NCBI RefSeq assembly: GCF_001949145.1
Contig: NW_019091482.1
Coordinates: forward strand, 260,116-324,115
From: Acanthaster planci
Lineage: Eukaryota; Echinodermata; Asteroidea; Valvatida; Acanthasteridae
Direction of reading: 5' to 3'
DNA: 64,000 bases
Shown here: in pieces, positions 25,301-33,759 of the stretch
Layout: every line of letters begins with the position of its first letter
Numbering within the stretch: the first letter of the stretch is position 1
The notes under the pieces: generated by a model
What the model was told of the DNA's origin: nothing
What the model saw: the letters and a program-made list of their open reading frames with translations, nothing else
The model's database searches: none
Position numbers and translations under genes: made by a program

Positions 25301-28300
25301 CCTGGGCAAGCCTGGATTAAATTGACAGTGGAATTGCTGCCTGTTCCAGCGTTACATGTAAGTCGCCCCAGGCTGACGAGGGCTCACAGTGAGTCACTGG
25401 ATGGATAATGACCCCTCGGGATGCCAGACACTGGAATAATCTGCACGAGTCAGTTGCATCATAGAGCATGGGTCCATGCTCTATAGTTGCATGAACTCTG
25501 GCCTTGTGTATCAATGCCAAAAAAGACATAATGTCCACTTTTCCACTTGTTTGCGTACTGAAATTACACTTGTCTGCATGCCTGTGTTTAAATTTGACAA
25601 CTTGGCATGTACATGTACACATGCACTGTAAAACAGCGGAGGTAAAATGCAGAGCTTTATATTTTTTCAAACTACACTTTCTCCCCAGATTCTTTTTAAT
25701 AACGATTGTATTACTGGCTACGGGGAATTTCTACACACAGGTGAGCATGAAAAATGTATACCAATCTATCAAAATGTTTGGGTTATTTGAGTTTGGATTT
25801 TGTGGTTTGGTTTTGATGTAAACTTTGGGCTTTAAGTTGTTTGGTTTGGGTTAAGGGTTTGGTCTCGGGATGCTTGGGTTGGTTTTGGGTGGTTTGGGTT
25901 CAGTTTTGGATTGTTTGGGTTTGGTCTTGGATTATTTGGGTTTAGTCTTGGGTTGTTTGGGTTTTGGACTTGGGTTGTTTGGTTTGCTCTTGGGTTGTTT
26001 GGGTTTGGGGGGTTTGAGTTGTCTGGGTTTGGGGCTTGGGTTGTTTGGGTTTGGTCTAGGATTGTTTGGGTTTGGTCTTATGTTGTTTGGGTTTGGGTTG
26101 TTTGAGATTGGTCTGGGATTGTTTGGGTTTGAGTTTTGGGCTTGGTCTTGAGTTGTTTGAGCTGGGTTGACTGGGTTTGGGTTATTTGGGTTTGGTCTTG
26201 CGTTGTTTGGGTTTTGGGGGTTTGAGTTGTCTGGGTTTGAGGCCTGGGCTGTTTGGGTTTAGTCTTTTGTTGTTTGGGTTTGGGTTGTTTGGGATTGGTC
26301 TGGGATTGTTTCGGTTTGAGTTTTGGGCTTGGTCTTGAGTTGTTTGAGCTGGGTTGACAGGGTTTGGGTTTTGGACTTGGGTTGTTTGGGTTTGGTCTTG
26401 TGTTGTTTGGGTTTCAGGGGTTTGAGTTGTCTGGGTTTGGGGCTTGGGTTGTTTGGGTTTGGTCTTGGGCTGTTTGGGTTTGGGTTGTGTGGGTTTGAGT
26501 TTGGGGTTTAGATTTGCATTTTGGTTTTTGGGGTGGGGGATTTTTTTGATAGGTTATTTTGTTTTTTCCTTCTTTCCATCATGAACATGATGTAAATTGC
26601 ACGCATGCTCACACCTGCATGTACATGTACAGTATGCCTACACCAACACAAAGGGATCTGGTTTTTGTCTTAGGATAAAATTGCCAGTGTTTTTTGCTGA
26701 GTACTGACTCATTTTTTATTAATACCCATGACGCGAGTCCCCTGAGTGCTCACAGCAAGAGCCAGATGGCCAATTACTATGTGCACAGTCAATGAGGTCA
26801 TGCTTGATTGAATCACAAACCATCATGATTGATGTCTCCATTGACAACTGCAGGACTGGTAATGCAGCCCTTGCAGTGAAATCAATGCAAAATATGGTAG
26901 GCCTTAAACATATTTTACCAATGTTCTTTTGTGTAGTTTTGATCAAGGTGCCTGTTAAGATTTTCCAAATAGCACCGTGGAGTGACCCTCGTGCTATTTA
27001 GGTTGAATGCTGCCGCTTTCACACTCCCTGGAGGTGGTAATTACCCCATCTTGTCCTTGTTGATAAACAGTGGTGGGTTCTGTTGCCTACCAGCGCATTA
27101 CAGTTCGCCCAGAGAGTGCTTGACCCAAATTGTGTTTTAAGATGACGCTATTTTTAATGGGGGCATGGAGGCACGTCTTGTTTTCATGCAGACAACGTAC
27201 ATGTAAATTTCCAAACATGTACATGTGTAGTGAGGATGTAATTTTTGGGGGGAAGGGGAGAATTGATAGTTTATATGACAAACTCAATCAACTTCAACAT
27301 TTTTGCAATGCCAGACCCGAGCCATCCCCCCCAAGTGAGACCACATGGCGAGCCAAATTACAGTAAAACAGGCTGGTGCAGTGAGCAAAGACTTAAGGAA
27401 TGACACTGCTCATCCTTCGCCAGGGCATCTTACACCTAATCCAACAGTGCAGAGAGTACTAAACAATGTAGTCTACTCCAGAGTGGGTACGGCTTCCAAG
27501 TGAATGATCATAGCAACTCCATAGCTACTTTGAACAAAGAAACCTACCTGCATGTAGTATAATATAAGGTGTGAACTGAATAGAATAGGGTACCCAGTAT
27601 ACATATAAAATTGAAGTAAACAGAGACCTAGGTGTATGTCAAAGCAAAATGCATTGCAGCTACACATACATATATCCCAGTACCCTTTAAGTTATTACAA
27701 TACAGTTTATATGTGACTATTAAATGACCAAGTGGCCAAGTACAGATAAGACACTTTTAACTACATGTAATCCCTTCCACGTAGCTGTGAACACATTGGC
27801 ATATTATGCATGACATGGATTTAAACAAGCACACACTGTACAATGTACACTCCCCAAACTTAACGACCTATTTATCCATTTGATTTCCAGATTTGGGACA
27901 TGATGAAGATGGTAATTGGAGATATGCAGTACACCATATCTTTACATTTACATGTGACTGCTTGAGCAAGAGGCAATCAGAGTCCTTGAATTTTGTGTAC
28001 ATGAACAGGTATGGTCCACTGTATGAACAGCACATTATAAAATTAGCATCAGTTTAATTATGTTTGTCCGAGACAATGGTCAAACAAAATAGGTCTGACA
28101 GTATTGCTTAAATGCCCAAATAAAAATACAAGATGGGCTATGTGCTCTGAATGACCCTGTTTGTAGGTTGTTTTTCCCTTCCTAATTGTCTGTGATATGC
28201 ATGGAACATTTATGCACAGAATGTGTAATTCATTCAACTGCTTGAAGGTACAGAGGACATATGTAGACTTTCCAATAGGAAGTTCACTTTTTTTTCCTGT

Positions 28301-31300
28301 CCATGTTTGGCCGGTGAGTGGCAGTTACTCAGCCTCACCCCATCGAGTAACATCTGTACAGCACTGATACAAAGCATAATACACGCTGAACTTTTGTAGC
28401 CAATTCCACAGTCGTGAGCGTCATTGGCAGGCCTGTTGAACTTGTGCTGGAATGTGGGCTTAGAGTCTGGATATTAAAAAGTGCAAACAGAAGCAGGTGT
28501 GGAATGTCCTAGGCTGACCATGATTTATGCGGTGTGGACTTCCATTCGCTCCAGGATTTTGAAGACACTCTTTGTACAATGAAGATACTGAAATAAGTCA
28601 TACATGTAGCCTACATGCACATGTACATGTATGTACACCGTTTGCTACAGAATGAAAAAAAAACAAAGGATTGGGACCCCCCAAGTTGCTTGTCATTAAA
28701 AGCAGAAAGTTGTATAAACAGTGCTCTTGTTATTTAGGAGATTTGATTGGTCCTACCAAATAATGCTAATTAAGAAATAACTCATCAAATGTAGTGTAAC
28801 TGCACAATTTCCTCAGCATAAGTTCCAGCCTTTCACTCACCATATCCATTGGCTTCATTTTCGTCGCCAGACTCACTGTCGCTGTTCAGATAATCATCTG
28901 AAATATAAGGAGGAGGAGGGAATATAAGTTCAGAAAAACAAACACTTTCTCAAGACTGTTTAATGAAGTAGATTAAAGAATTCAAACTCTGTCCCTTTGC
29001 ACACACTGCAGTACGGTACATTTGCACTGGTCTACGAAAGAAGAGGCTGTATCAAATGTGAGTTGTGATTTGCTGATGTACATTGTACATGAAATAAGCT
29101 GCTTTCAAATCACTTTCAGTCATTCATCACGACACAATTTTTGAAAAAGTTGTTCATCAAATCAATACATTTCCACATTCTACATCGGTGGATTTGTTAC
29201 TTACACAGGGTTTCTGCACCTACCGGTACAGGACAATTAAATTCCAAGACTTTTCCATGACTAAATATGAAAATCCATGACCCAACAATGCAGCTTCCTG
29301 GACTATTCGGACTTTCAAAGTTGTGGATAAAATCACGCATTTTATGCCCTTATGTATTTCTGGTGATAGAAATCACACACAGTGTTTGAAAAATTCCAGG
29401 ACTTTTCCATGACTTTAGTCATTTTTACAAAATTCCATGACTTTTCCAGGCTGTGGGAATCCTGTTACAGTACATGCAACTTTAATTGGGCTTCAAGTAA
29501 CCTTTTTCATGAAGCCAAATGCCTACATGTACATGTAGTTTTACCAGCAAACACAAATGGTGATTTGATGTAACTTCATGTGTCCTTATTTTGAACATAT
29601 GTACCGGGTACCGGTACATGAACGTGCAGCGTATCAAGCACTGGCTGCACAGTAATTGAAATTTGATGAATTACTTTACTTGGAATGGAATAACTTCCCA
29701 ATGGTGGTGTTGGTCCTTAATGACCAACAGTGTCACTGCACAAAGTATCCCCACTTTACAACCCCTCGTTACTATAACTGCCCCACAACCCATTGTGGGG
29801 GCTAGTTTGGTTGCTACGGAAACCACCACAAAAGCGCCTCCCAACTCAATTCATTGTTACCAGGCCACAGCAAACTATCTATTTGTTGACTCAGTCCTGA
29901 AAGGGTCATCCTACATGTAATAGTAATGGTTATCACCACTGACACAGGATAATGTGTGCATTTGTCAGGTTTCTACAATCAAGGACTCACCCTGACATGT
30001 ACACGCACACATGCGTATAGGTGAATACGTTCCGTAGTTGAGGGGACAAATGCACACATTACATGTATTTCACCCATTTTTGTGGGGGCCGACAAAGTTT
30101 GGGAGACAGACGAAATGTCTCCACAACCTGGTCCTAATTTGTCTAAGAAAAGAGAGGCCCGCCCATGTACATGTACACATGTACATCTTATGTATGTGGT
30201 AATGGGGTCTTTCTTTTAATATTTAAGGATCAAAAGTGGGACATAGGCCAACATTTAAGCACTGTTTTTCTGCCCTGCAGCAAGCTTCCATAACACAAGA
30301 AGTTTACACAAAGAGTAGGGTACATTTACTGGTATGTGGGCCTAACTACTTTATTTATGTAGCAAAGGTCACAAATGTTGGGGCATAATTTTGGCCGGGG
30401 CCTCAGTGCTCACACTGTACATGTACATGTAGCTACATATATGGATGTATAAATCAAGTACTAAATCTGGCTTAAGTCCTGGTCAAACTTTCTACCTTTT
30501 CTGTCAAATTTGCAAAGCATAATATTAGGCATAAGGGTAAACCGTGAGATTCTTTGGGGGGAGGGGGATTTCAATAAGATTTGGGTAATTCCAGAAATTA
30601 GGGGTCAAAAAGTGGGACATTTTCGTGTCCCCGTTACATCTCACCTGTGTTATTTGACATGGAAATATCACCGGAATTGATTTCAAACTATTACTACTGG
30701 TATTTGTTTGGCAGGTAATTTACATCACTCTTGGAAATTAGAATATGTATTCTGAACTTACAAAATCATATGTCAGATGTGACAGGAACGTGAACAAAAA
30801 TGGACCCCTAATTTCTGGAATTACACAAACGTGTATGTACATGTACTAGAACATGACAAGTTATGGTGTGACACTCAATAGTACTAGCAGTTTGATTTGT
30901 AAATTGAGATTAATATTAAGTCTGTTTAACACAGATGTTTTTGTGAAGGTGACAGGGCTTTTCAAGAGACTCCAAACTGCCAGACTGTCAGTGTGCATAA
31001 AAAACTTTTCCCCTAAAATCCTTGTAGATACAGTAGAAACTGAACAGTGTTCACATGTGAGACTACTCAAAATATTGTAATTTAATTCAACTGTTGTAGA
31101 TTCATTTTCAAGTTCATAAGGCTTTTTTTCTCAAGGATGAACACTGCGCGGATACAGTGTGCATCTTTTAATGTGTAGGGGTTGCCAGGTAACAAAAGAA
31201 TTTCAAAAAGGCACTCCATCCATTATTTGCTTACATGAAGCATTTTTCCATTATTGATTTGTTGATTGGTTTATGCTCAGATTTTGTTCCACCATGGTTC

Positions 31301-33759
31301 ACCATGATCACACAGGCAGGAGTTGTGTACAATTTCACACATACCTGTAATGCCACTATCATGACTCATGCACAGCACATTCACAACTTGCCAGATGGGT
31401 ACACTATTCAATTACTGTAGGTGCACAGAGTGTACCACAAAAGCCTTTGTGTGACAATTGTCAGGCTGGAATAATTACTTGGCTTTGTTACACTAAGCTC
31501 TTTAGCCCGGTTGGCTTTGCTTTCAACAAAAACCGACAAACTCCTAAACAATTGCAAGGTGAGAGAATTCTGTACGGGTTTGTACCGTATTTCAGAACAA
31601 ATAAAGAACAATTAAACATTTTGTGTAAAATCCAGATTGCTTTTTATAACTGTACAAATAAAATATCTCTTTATGTACAATGGAAATAGTTCAACGTCTG
31701 ATTTTTTTTCTTGATTTTACCAGTCAATTGCAGTATACTTTTGTACCTAAACTTCTTTTCCCCTAGAATCCTTTACACATGTACAAAAATATATACATCG
31801 TAGAGCTAGGCCTACATGTATTAAATTAAATAAAAACTACAGCGCAAATTTCTCATTCCCCACGTAGAGAAAATTTGACGCTGTCTTGGCCGCCGACATT
31901 TTGAATCCATGTGCGTGCTTGTAGAACATTCAAAATCAGATAGAAGGAATATCGAATTATGTACTCTACATGCAACGTGCATCCTGTACCACTAAAATCC
32001 AATTGAAAAAGTCACGGCAACATCATCTCCAGCGCACAGCAAAACGAAACACTCATCTATTGATTGTGCATTAGTTTTTATGTATATTGGCTTTGTTGAT
32101 GTACTGTTTTAGAATACAGATGCAGATATGGGTCATTCTGTAACTTACGGCTCCAATTTTTCTTATGTGCCTGTCACATCTGACCTGCATGTATGGATTT
32201 TGTAAGTTCAGAATACACTCTCTAATTTCCAAGAGTGACGAATTGAATGCAAGTTACATGTACATGTACATGTCAAGCAGAAACAGCTTGAAATCAATTT
32301 CAGTGACATTATTTCCGTGTCAAATTACACAGGTCAGGTGTAACAGGGACACCAAAATGTCACGTTTTTGGACCCTAAATTTATAGAATGACGCACATGC
32401 AAACAGCTGTACATTGTACAAAAGCCGTACAAAATGTTGAGTTTTCCATAGGTTTGTACACAAACATGGATGCGCCCAGTAGGCATTACTTTGCATAAGT
32501 GAGTCAGCGCTCTAGTTTTATACTGTAGCAAACACAAACTACTGCTGGAACTTAAACTTTTCATGCAACAAATATTCATTTTTTATAGAGAAGCACAGGT
32601 CCAATTCGAGTTTAATATTTTAGTAAAATACATGTCAATCCAAAGCTGCAGCTTGGACAGAAAAGCTCTGAATCTGCATGACTTTGTAACGGCACTCAAA
32701 CAACCAAGCTGTTCAATCCTGAGTTGCTTTGATGTGTAGAGCAGGCTTCATTAAGTTTATACAATACAACAAACGGAAGCAGCATGAAACCTCAGTTTCA
32801 AACTCAATTTGGATGCTTCTGTGATTTAACAACTTTGATGTCCTAAATTAGCAGGGGAAATCTTGTTGAGATTCCGAACATATGTCCAACTTTGGTAATT
32901 TCAGGTAGGACCAACTGTCCCCGAGTCCCAATTTTTTGGGTACTCTTTATAGGGTTAAAAAATGGCTAATCAAACAGTTCAGTGACAGGGGCCAGCGACA
33001 TACCGTCTGATAGACCAAGCTCCTCTCTCATGGTGTCCCATCTGGATGGGGTTGGAGATCTCAGCTTGCTAGGCCCACTCCCCACTCCAGGTGATTGGTA
33101 TGTCTTGGGGGTGTTGAATACAAATTTGCTGGCATGCTATGTACAAATAACAAAGTGACAGTTACATAAATAGGAAATACTCTATTTATGTACAAAATAC
33201 AGTTGAAAATCACTAAATAAAGAGCACTCATAACAAAAACACTGTTATAAAGACGAAATTCTGAGAATTCCAATTTCTTGAATTCCTGAATTTTCTTTGT
33301 TCCTTTAACAACAAAATCCTGATAATAAGACTATTTGTCTGGTCCCTATACAAACATATGTAGGACTTCATTAACAAATCAACAAGAGTTGACGGCGGTT
33401 AGTCTAAACGTGAATGTCTGTAAACTGCGAATGTTCATGTATGTGGCAGTGAACGGAGGAGAGCATTACTTAACATCTTATGAATAATTCAAAGGTCAGA
33501 TTTGAGTTCTATTCCCCAAACGATGAGGAACATGATGTTTGGCTCAGATAACTAAAATGATCAGTCGATATATCGATTCATGTATTCACCTGTAGGTAAG
33601 AGCCGGAATTTCATTCGCACACGCGTAAAGGTGCTAATGTCTGTTCAGGCATTGTACATGTAATCTGTAAATGATGCCTTTGAAGAGTCCACTTGGCCAC
33701 AGTGAGTTAGCAAAACGTGAAGAGATTAATTTTACGGAACAACCTACCGTGTATGCCAT
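7268..33759 (-). CDS. KIFC3: KIFC3-type kinesin-14, minus-end-directed C-terminal motor (whole gene, spliced)
   Basis: Microtubule motor; known KIFC3 proteins move to microtubule minus ends and act in apical transport, centrosome and junction biology. Exons, 5' to 3': 33759-33748 (candidate), 33136-33004, 28897-28841, 23164-23076, 21159-20967, 20275-20028, 18947-18576, 18398-18198, 18078-17899, 17738-17472, 16591-16298, 15071-14967, 13665-13535, 13070-12950, 12555-12426, 11226-11023, 8703-8525, 7357-7268. All phases match and the joined frame is about 1001 codons. Layout: acidic N-terminus 1-66, coiled coil about 67-620, neck and motor about 605-945 with P-loop GQTGSGKT (706-713), switch I NEHSSRSH (818-825) and switch II DLAGSE (851-856), then a basic Ser/Thr/Pro tail. 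The coil just before the neck also aligns with vertebrate KIFC3. It is longer than human KIFC3 (about 830 residues), partly because of a 36-residue tandem repeat. The first coding exon is the least certain part. Confidence 0.95.
8149..8410. mobile_element. MITE family M-CTCC, copy 1
   Basis: Inverted ends: cctcaaatccttcaaaatcc on the left and the complement of ttttgaggatt on the right. The interior gaggcagtgtgaatggta...acaatgc matches 14421-14663. Confidence 0.7.
8525..8703 (-). CDS. KIFC3: Kinesin exon 17: end of motor domain
   Basis: [20 protein letters not shown] ... [20 protein letters not shown], then a short charged helix ending LAQYE. Reading on gives Val-Gly-Asn-stop, but GAG/GTAGGG is a reasonable donor. 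Splicing to 7357 in phase 0 gives a plausible tail, so the in-intron stop is probably not the real end. Confidence 0.93.
9270..9531. mobile_element. MITE with 44-bp terminal inverted repeats (262 bp)
   Basis: 9270-9313 (agctgggtcattccatgagg...) is the near-perfect inverse of 9488-9531 (...cctcatggaatgacccagct). No coding capacity. It is inserted in a repeat also seen at about 31.9-32.5 kb. Confidence 0.88.
9532..9700. repeat. Host repeat HR-1, copy 1
   Basis: aaacactcatttactgattg ... ttcagaatacagacgcagat ... aacatggatgcacccag. It matches 32046-32128 plus 32396-32490 and lacks the MITE that splits that copy. Confidence 0.7.
11023..11226 (-). CDS. KIFC3: Kinesin exon 16: switch II and microtubule-binding face
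   Basis: [20 protein letters not shown] ... [19 protein letters not shown] ... [21 protein letters not shown] is switch II; the [13 protein letters not shown] helix and [13 protein letters not shown] loop are the main microtubule-binding elements. It ends in phase 1 at G/GTGAGTG. Confidence 0.98.
11890..12090 (-). repeat. Element DR-2, copy 3
   Basis: Reverse orientation: agctggaccaagagggggca ... caacggaggctcctttggtc ... gagggggtgcttctgctcga. Lies in the kinesin intron 12425-11227. Confidence 0.75.
12426..12555 (-). CDS. KIFC3: Kinesin exon 15: switch I
   Basis: [20 protein letters not shown], then [28 protein letters not shown] is the switch I loop that senses the nucleotide gamma-phosphate; all key residues are present. 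It ends in phase 1 at G/GTACGT. Confidence 0.98.
12950..13070 (-). CDS. KIFC3: Kinesin exon 14: motor core
   Basis: [20 protein letters not shown] then [19 protein letters not shown]. The YVPGL motif and the V-S-V-D-D/E-V segment match the KIFC3 motor. Acceptor cgttgtag, donor GAG/GTAAGA. Confidence 0.97.
13535..13665 (-). CDS. KIFC3: Kinesin exon 13: motor core
   Basis: [20 protein letters not shown] ... [24 protein letters not shown] and the MEIYNE strand are classic kinesin-14 motor signatures. It ends in phase 2 at AG/GTGAGA and completes an Arg codon with the next exon. Confidence 0.97.
13864..13974. repeat. Intronic hairpin
   Basis: gattttggatttttgacctg + cccgacgt (13864-13891) pairs with 13948-13974. 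Arms of about 27 bp with one or two mismatches and a 56-base loop. Confidence 0.8.
14421..14663. mobile_element. MITE family M-CTCC, copy 2
   Basis: Ends cctcaatccttcaaaatcct and the inverse of aggatgttgaaggactgaag; interior shared with 8149-8410. Extra partial ends of the same family lie at about 14303-14390. Confidence 0.75.
14967..15071 (-). CDS. KIFC3: Kinesin exon 12: motor P-loop
   Basis: 35 codons: [17 protein letters not shown], then [25 protein letters not shown] is the Walker A nucleotide-binding loop and looks intact. Acceptor ctctctgcag, donor GAG/GTAATC. Confidence 0.98.
16298..16591 (-). CDS. KIFC3: Kinesin exon 11: neck and start of motor domain
   Basis: It encodes the kinesin-14 neck ([19 protein letters not shown]) and the first motor strand with CRVRP, then [14 protein letters not shown]. 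The neck directly before the motor core identifies a C-terminal, minus-end-directed kinesin. Donor CAG/GTGATG, phase 0. Confidence 0.97.
17470..17471 (-). promoter_or_regulatory. KIFC3: Non-canonical GC splice donor
   Basis: GAG/GCGAGT on the minus strand. It is the consensus of a GC-AG intron, with all other donor positions optimal. The intron runs 17471 to 16592 and ends in ...catgcag. Confidence 0.88.
17472..17738 (-). CDS. KIFC3: Kinesin exon 10: coil before the neck, ends at a GC donor
   Basis: Acceptor gcgcacag, then [20 protein letters not shown] ... [15 protein letters not shown]. The donor is GAG/GCGAGT. Reading on through it gives a stop after two codons. Splicing there joins E-E to [15 protein letters not shown] in phase 0, as expected for KIFC3. 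Confidence 0.93.
17899..18078 (-). CDS. KIFC3: Kinesin exon 9: conserved KIFC3 coil
   Basis: A 60-codon exon from acceptor aatgtctag to donor AGG/GTAATG. It encodes [19 protein letters not shown] ... HVLALQER. The VKTV-VES-KQAL pattern is shared with vertebrate KIFC3, which supports orthology beyond the motor domain. Confidence 0.94.
18196..18197 (-). promoter_or_regulatory. KIFC3: Second non-canonical GC splice donor
   Basis: CAG/GCAAGT on the minus strand, a perfect GC-AG donor. The intron is only 118 nt (18197 to 18079) and ends in ...tgtctag. Confidence 0.9.
18198..18398 (-). CDS. KIFC3: Kinesin exon 8: coiled coil, ends at a GC donor
   Basis: Acceptor ctctctttcag, then [20 protein letters not shown] through [17 protein letters not shown]. 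The exon must end at CAG/GCAAGT, because no GT lies in a usable position. With this GC donor the frame joins [19 protein letters not shown] in phase 0, which matches the conserved KIFC3 segment before the neck. Confidence 0.92.
18576..18947 (-). CDS. KIFC3: Kinesin exon 7: coiled coil with a 36-residue tandem repeat
   Basis: 124 codons from acceptor ctcttaag to donor AAG/GTATGC. After [15 protein letters not shown] the exon holds three copies of a 36-residue helical unit, opening KYEDEL, RYRDDL and RYEDEL at protein positions of about 265, 301 and 337. An EQA/DQA motif falls at the same place in each unit. The shift of 36 residues equals five heptads plus one, so the coil register drifts slightly per unit (inference). 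Confidence 0.94.
19072..19439. mobile_element. Long-inverted-repeat element LIR-1, copy 2 (368 bp)
   Basis: Left arm caataggccttttgcgagtt ... acctcgtgattcggagcaag; right arm is its inverse with higher arm identity than copy 1. It lies in the kinesin intron between exons 6 and 7, so a transcript could fold into a long hairpin. Confidence 0.88.
19724..19953. mobile_element. hAT-like MITE with CAGGGGTGTGAG ends
   Basis: Left end caggggtgtgag, right end ctcacacccttg (its inverse with one mismatch). The interior repeats aagctgaaa motifs. I see no clear target duplication. Confidence 0.6.
20028..20275 (-). CDS. KIFC3: Kinesin exon 6: Ser/Pro hinge then coiled coil
   Basis: Acceptor tcatttgcag opens [17 protein letters not shown], a short Ser/Pro break in the helix. 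This is followed by a long coil ([20 protein letters not shown] ... MIQTLSNGD). The donor is GAC/GTAAGA, phase 0. Confidence 0.92.
20967..21159 (-). CDS. KIFC3: Kinesin exon 5: coiled coil
   Basis: Acceptor ccctcacag, then [17 protein letters not shown] through [20 protein letters not shown] to ELESEIK. It ends in phase 1 at GTCAGTG. The coil is highly charged. The ~83-bp minisatellite begins just upstream of this exon in the intron. Confidence 0.93.
21230..21650. repeat. Minisatellite, five units of about 80-86 bp
   Basis: The motif caaaacccacctaatgga recurs five times at spacings of 80, 84, 80 and 86 bases, followed each time by gaaccagcgatgg and gatccatcgttggttc-type segments that are partly self-complementary. 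It lies in the kinesin intron just upstream of exon 5. Confidence 0.92.
22176..22372 (-). repeat. Element DR-2, copy 4
   Basis: Reverse orientation: cgagctggaccgatggaggg ... ggcggctccttcagtcgaaa ... cgatgagtggtgcttctgtc. The open frame across it is repeat-derived. Confidence 0.72.
22542..22848. mobile_element. hAT-like MITE (CAGGGTTCC ends), copy A
   Basis: Left end cagggttcctgcac, right end gctgtgggaaccctg. The interior is built of ccatgacttttccatgac motifs. Related copy at 29206-29464. Confidence 0.75.
23076..23164 (-). CDS. KIFC3: Kinesin exon 4: start of coiled coil
   Basis: An 89-nt exon from acceptor aatatcag to donor AAG/GTAAGG. It encodes [18 protein letters not shown] and on to ILQVK, a heptad-patterned helix. 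The two leading bases complete the split Gly codon from the exon upstream. Confidence 0.88.
23239..23500. mobile_element. MITE family M-AATTCC, copy A
   Basis: Ends tgggtgaatccagaaattag and the inverse of cgtaatttctgaaattgccca; interior ttgacatggaaatatcacca and ggcaggtaattt. Confidence 0.85.
25776..26545. repeat. G/T-rich degenerate tandem tract (about 0.75 kb)
   Basis: Dozens of short units of the form ttgtttgggtttggtcttgg, with a higher-order period of about 200-208 bases (gggtttgagttgtctgggtt at about 26011, 26219 and 26419). It lies in the kinesin intron 28840-23165, so the transcript carries the C/A-rich complement. Confidence 0.93.
28841..28897 (-). CDS. KIFC3: Kinesin exon 3: acidic linker
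   Basis: A 57-nt exon between ttatatttcag and GTGAGTG. It encodes [18 protein letters not shown], with split codons at both ends that complete an Asp (5') and a Gly (3'). The acidic, serine-containing stretch looks like a casein-kinase-2-type region (inference). It lies 5.7 kb from the next exon, across the G/T-rich tract. Confidence 0.85.
29206..29464. mobile_element. hAT-like MITE (CAGGGTTCC ends), copy B
   Basis: Left end cagggtttctgcacc, right end ggctgtgggaatcctg; the same ccatgacttttccatgact interior. TTACA flanks both sides. Confidence 0.75.
30582..30827. mobile_element. MITE family M-AATTCC, copy B
   Basis: Best-preserved copy: left tgggtaattccagaaattag + gggtc, right is the inverse (gacccctaatttctggaatt + acaca). 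Interior ttgacatggaaatatcaccg. Confidence 0.9.
32129..32395. mobile_element. MITE family M-AATTCC, copy C (inverted, nested)
   Basis: Opposite orientation to copies A and B: tgggtcattctgtaacttac ... ggaccctaaatttatagaat. It splits a host repeat that is uninterrupted at this position at 9532-9700. Confidence 0.8.
33004..33136 (-). CDS. KIFC3: Kinesin exon 2: N-terminal Ser/Pro-rich region
   Basis: Acceptor ...tgtacatag then the frame [17 protein letters not shown], continuing Ser/Pro-rich to [14 protein letters not shown]. The donor is a phase-1 G followed by GTATGT. It joins the next exon to give the acidic run [16 protein letters not shown]. There is no known domain; this is probably the disordered head of the tail region with possible phosphorylation sites. 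Confidence 0.8.
33748..33759 (-). CDS. KIFC3: Candidate first coding exon of the kinesin (MAYT)
   Basis: A minus-strand ATG at 33759 opens four codons (Met-Ala-Tyr-Thr) that end at a good donor, ACG followed by GTAGGT. Phase 0 matches the next exon, which opens in phase 0 at 33136. The frame stays open upstream of the ATG for more than 20 codons, so a longer first exon is possible. Transcript 5' ends would decide this. Confidence 0.4.

Noticed and set aside
25870-26151. Leu/Gly-rich open frame of 93 codons on the plus strand
   Set aside because: Produced by the G/T tandem tract; repetitive and without other gene signals.
33061-33273. Alternative ATG frame in kinesin exon 2
   Set aside because: The ATG just after the acceptor is out of phase with all downstream kinesin exons.
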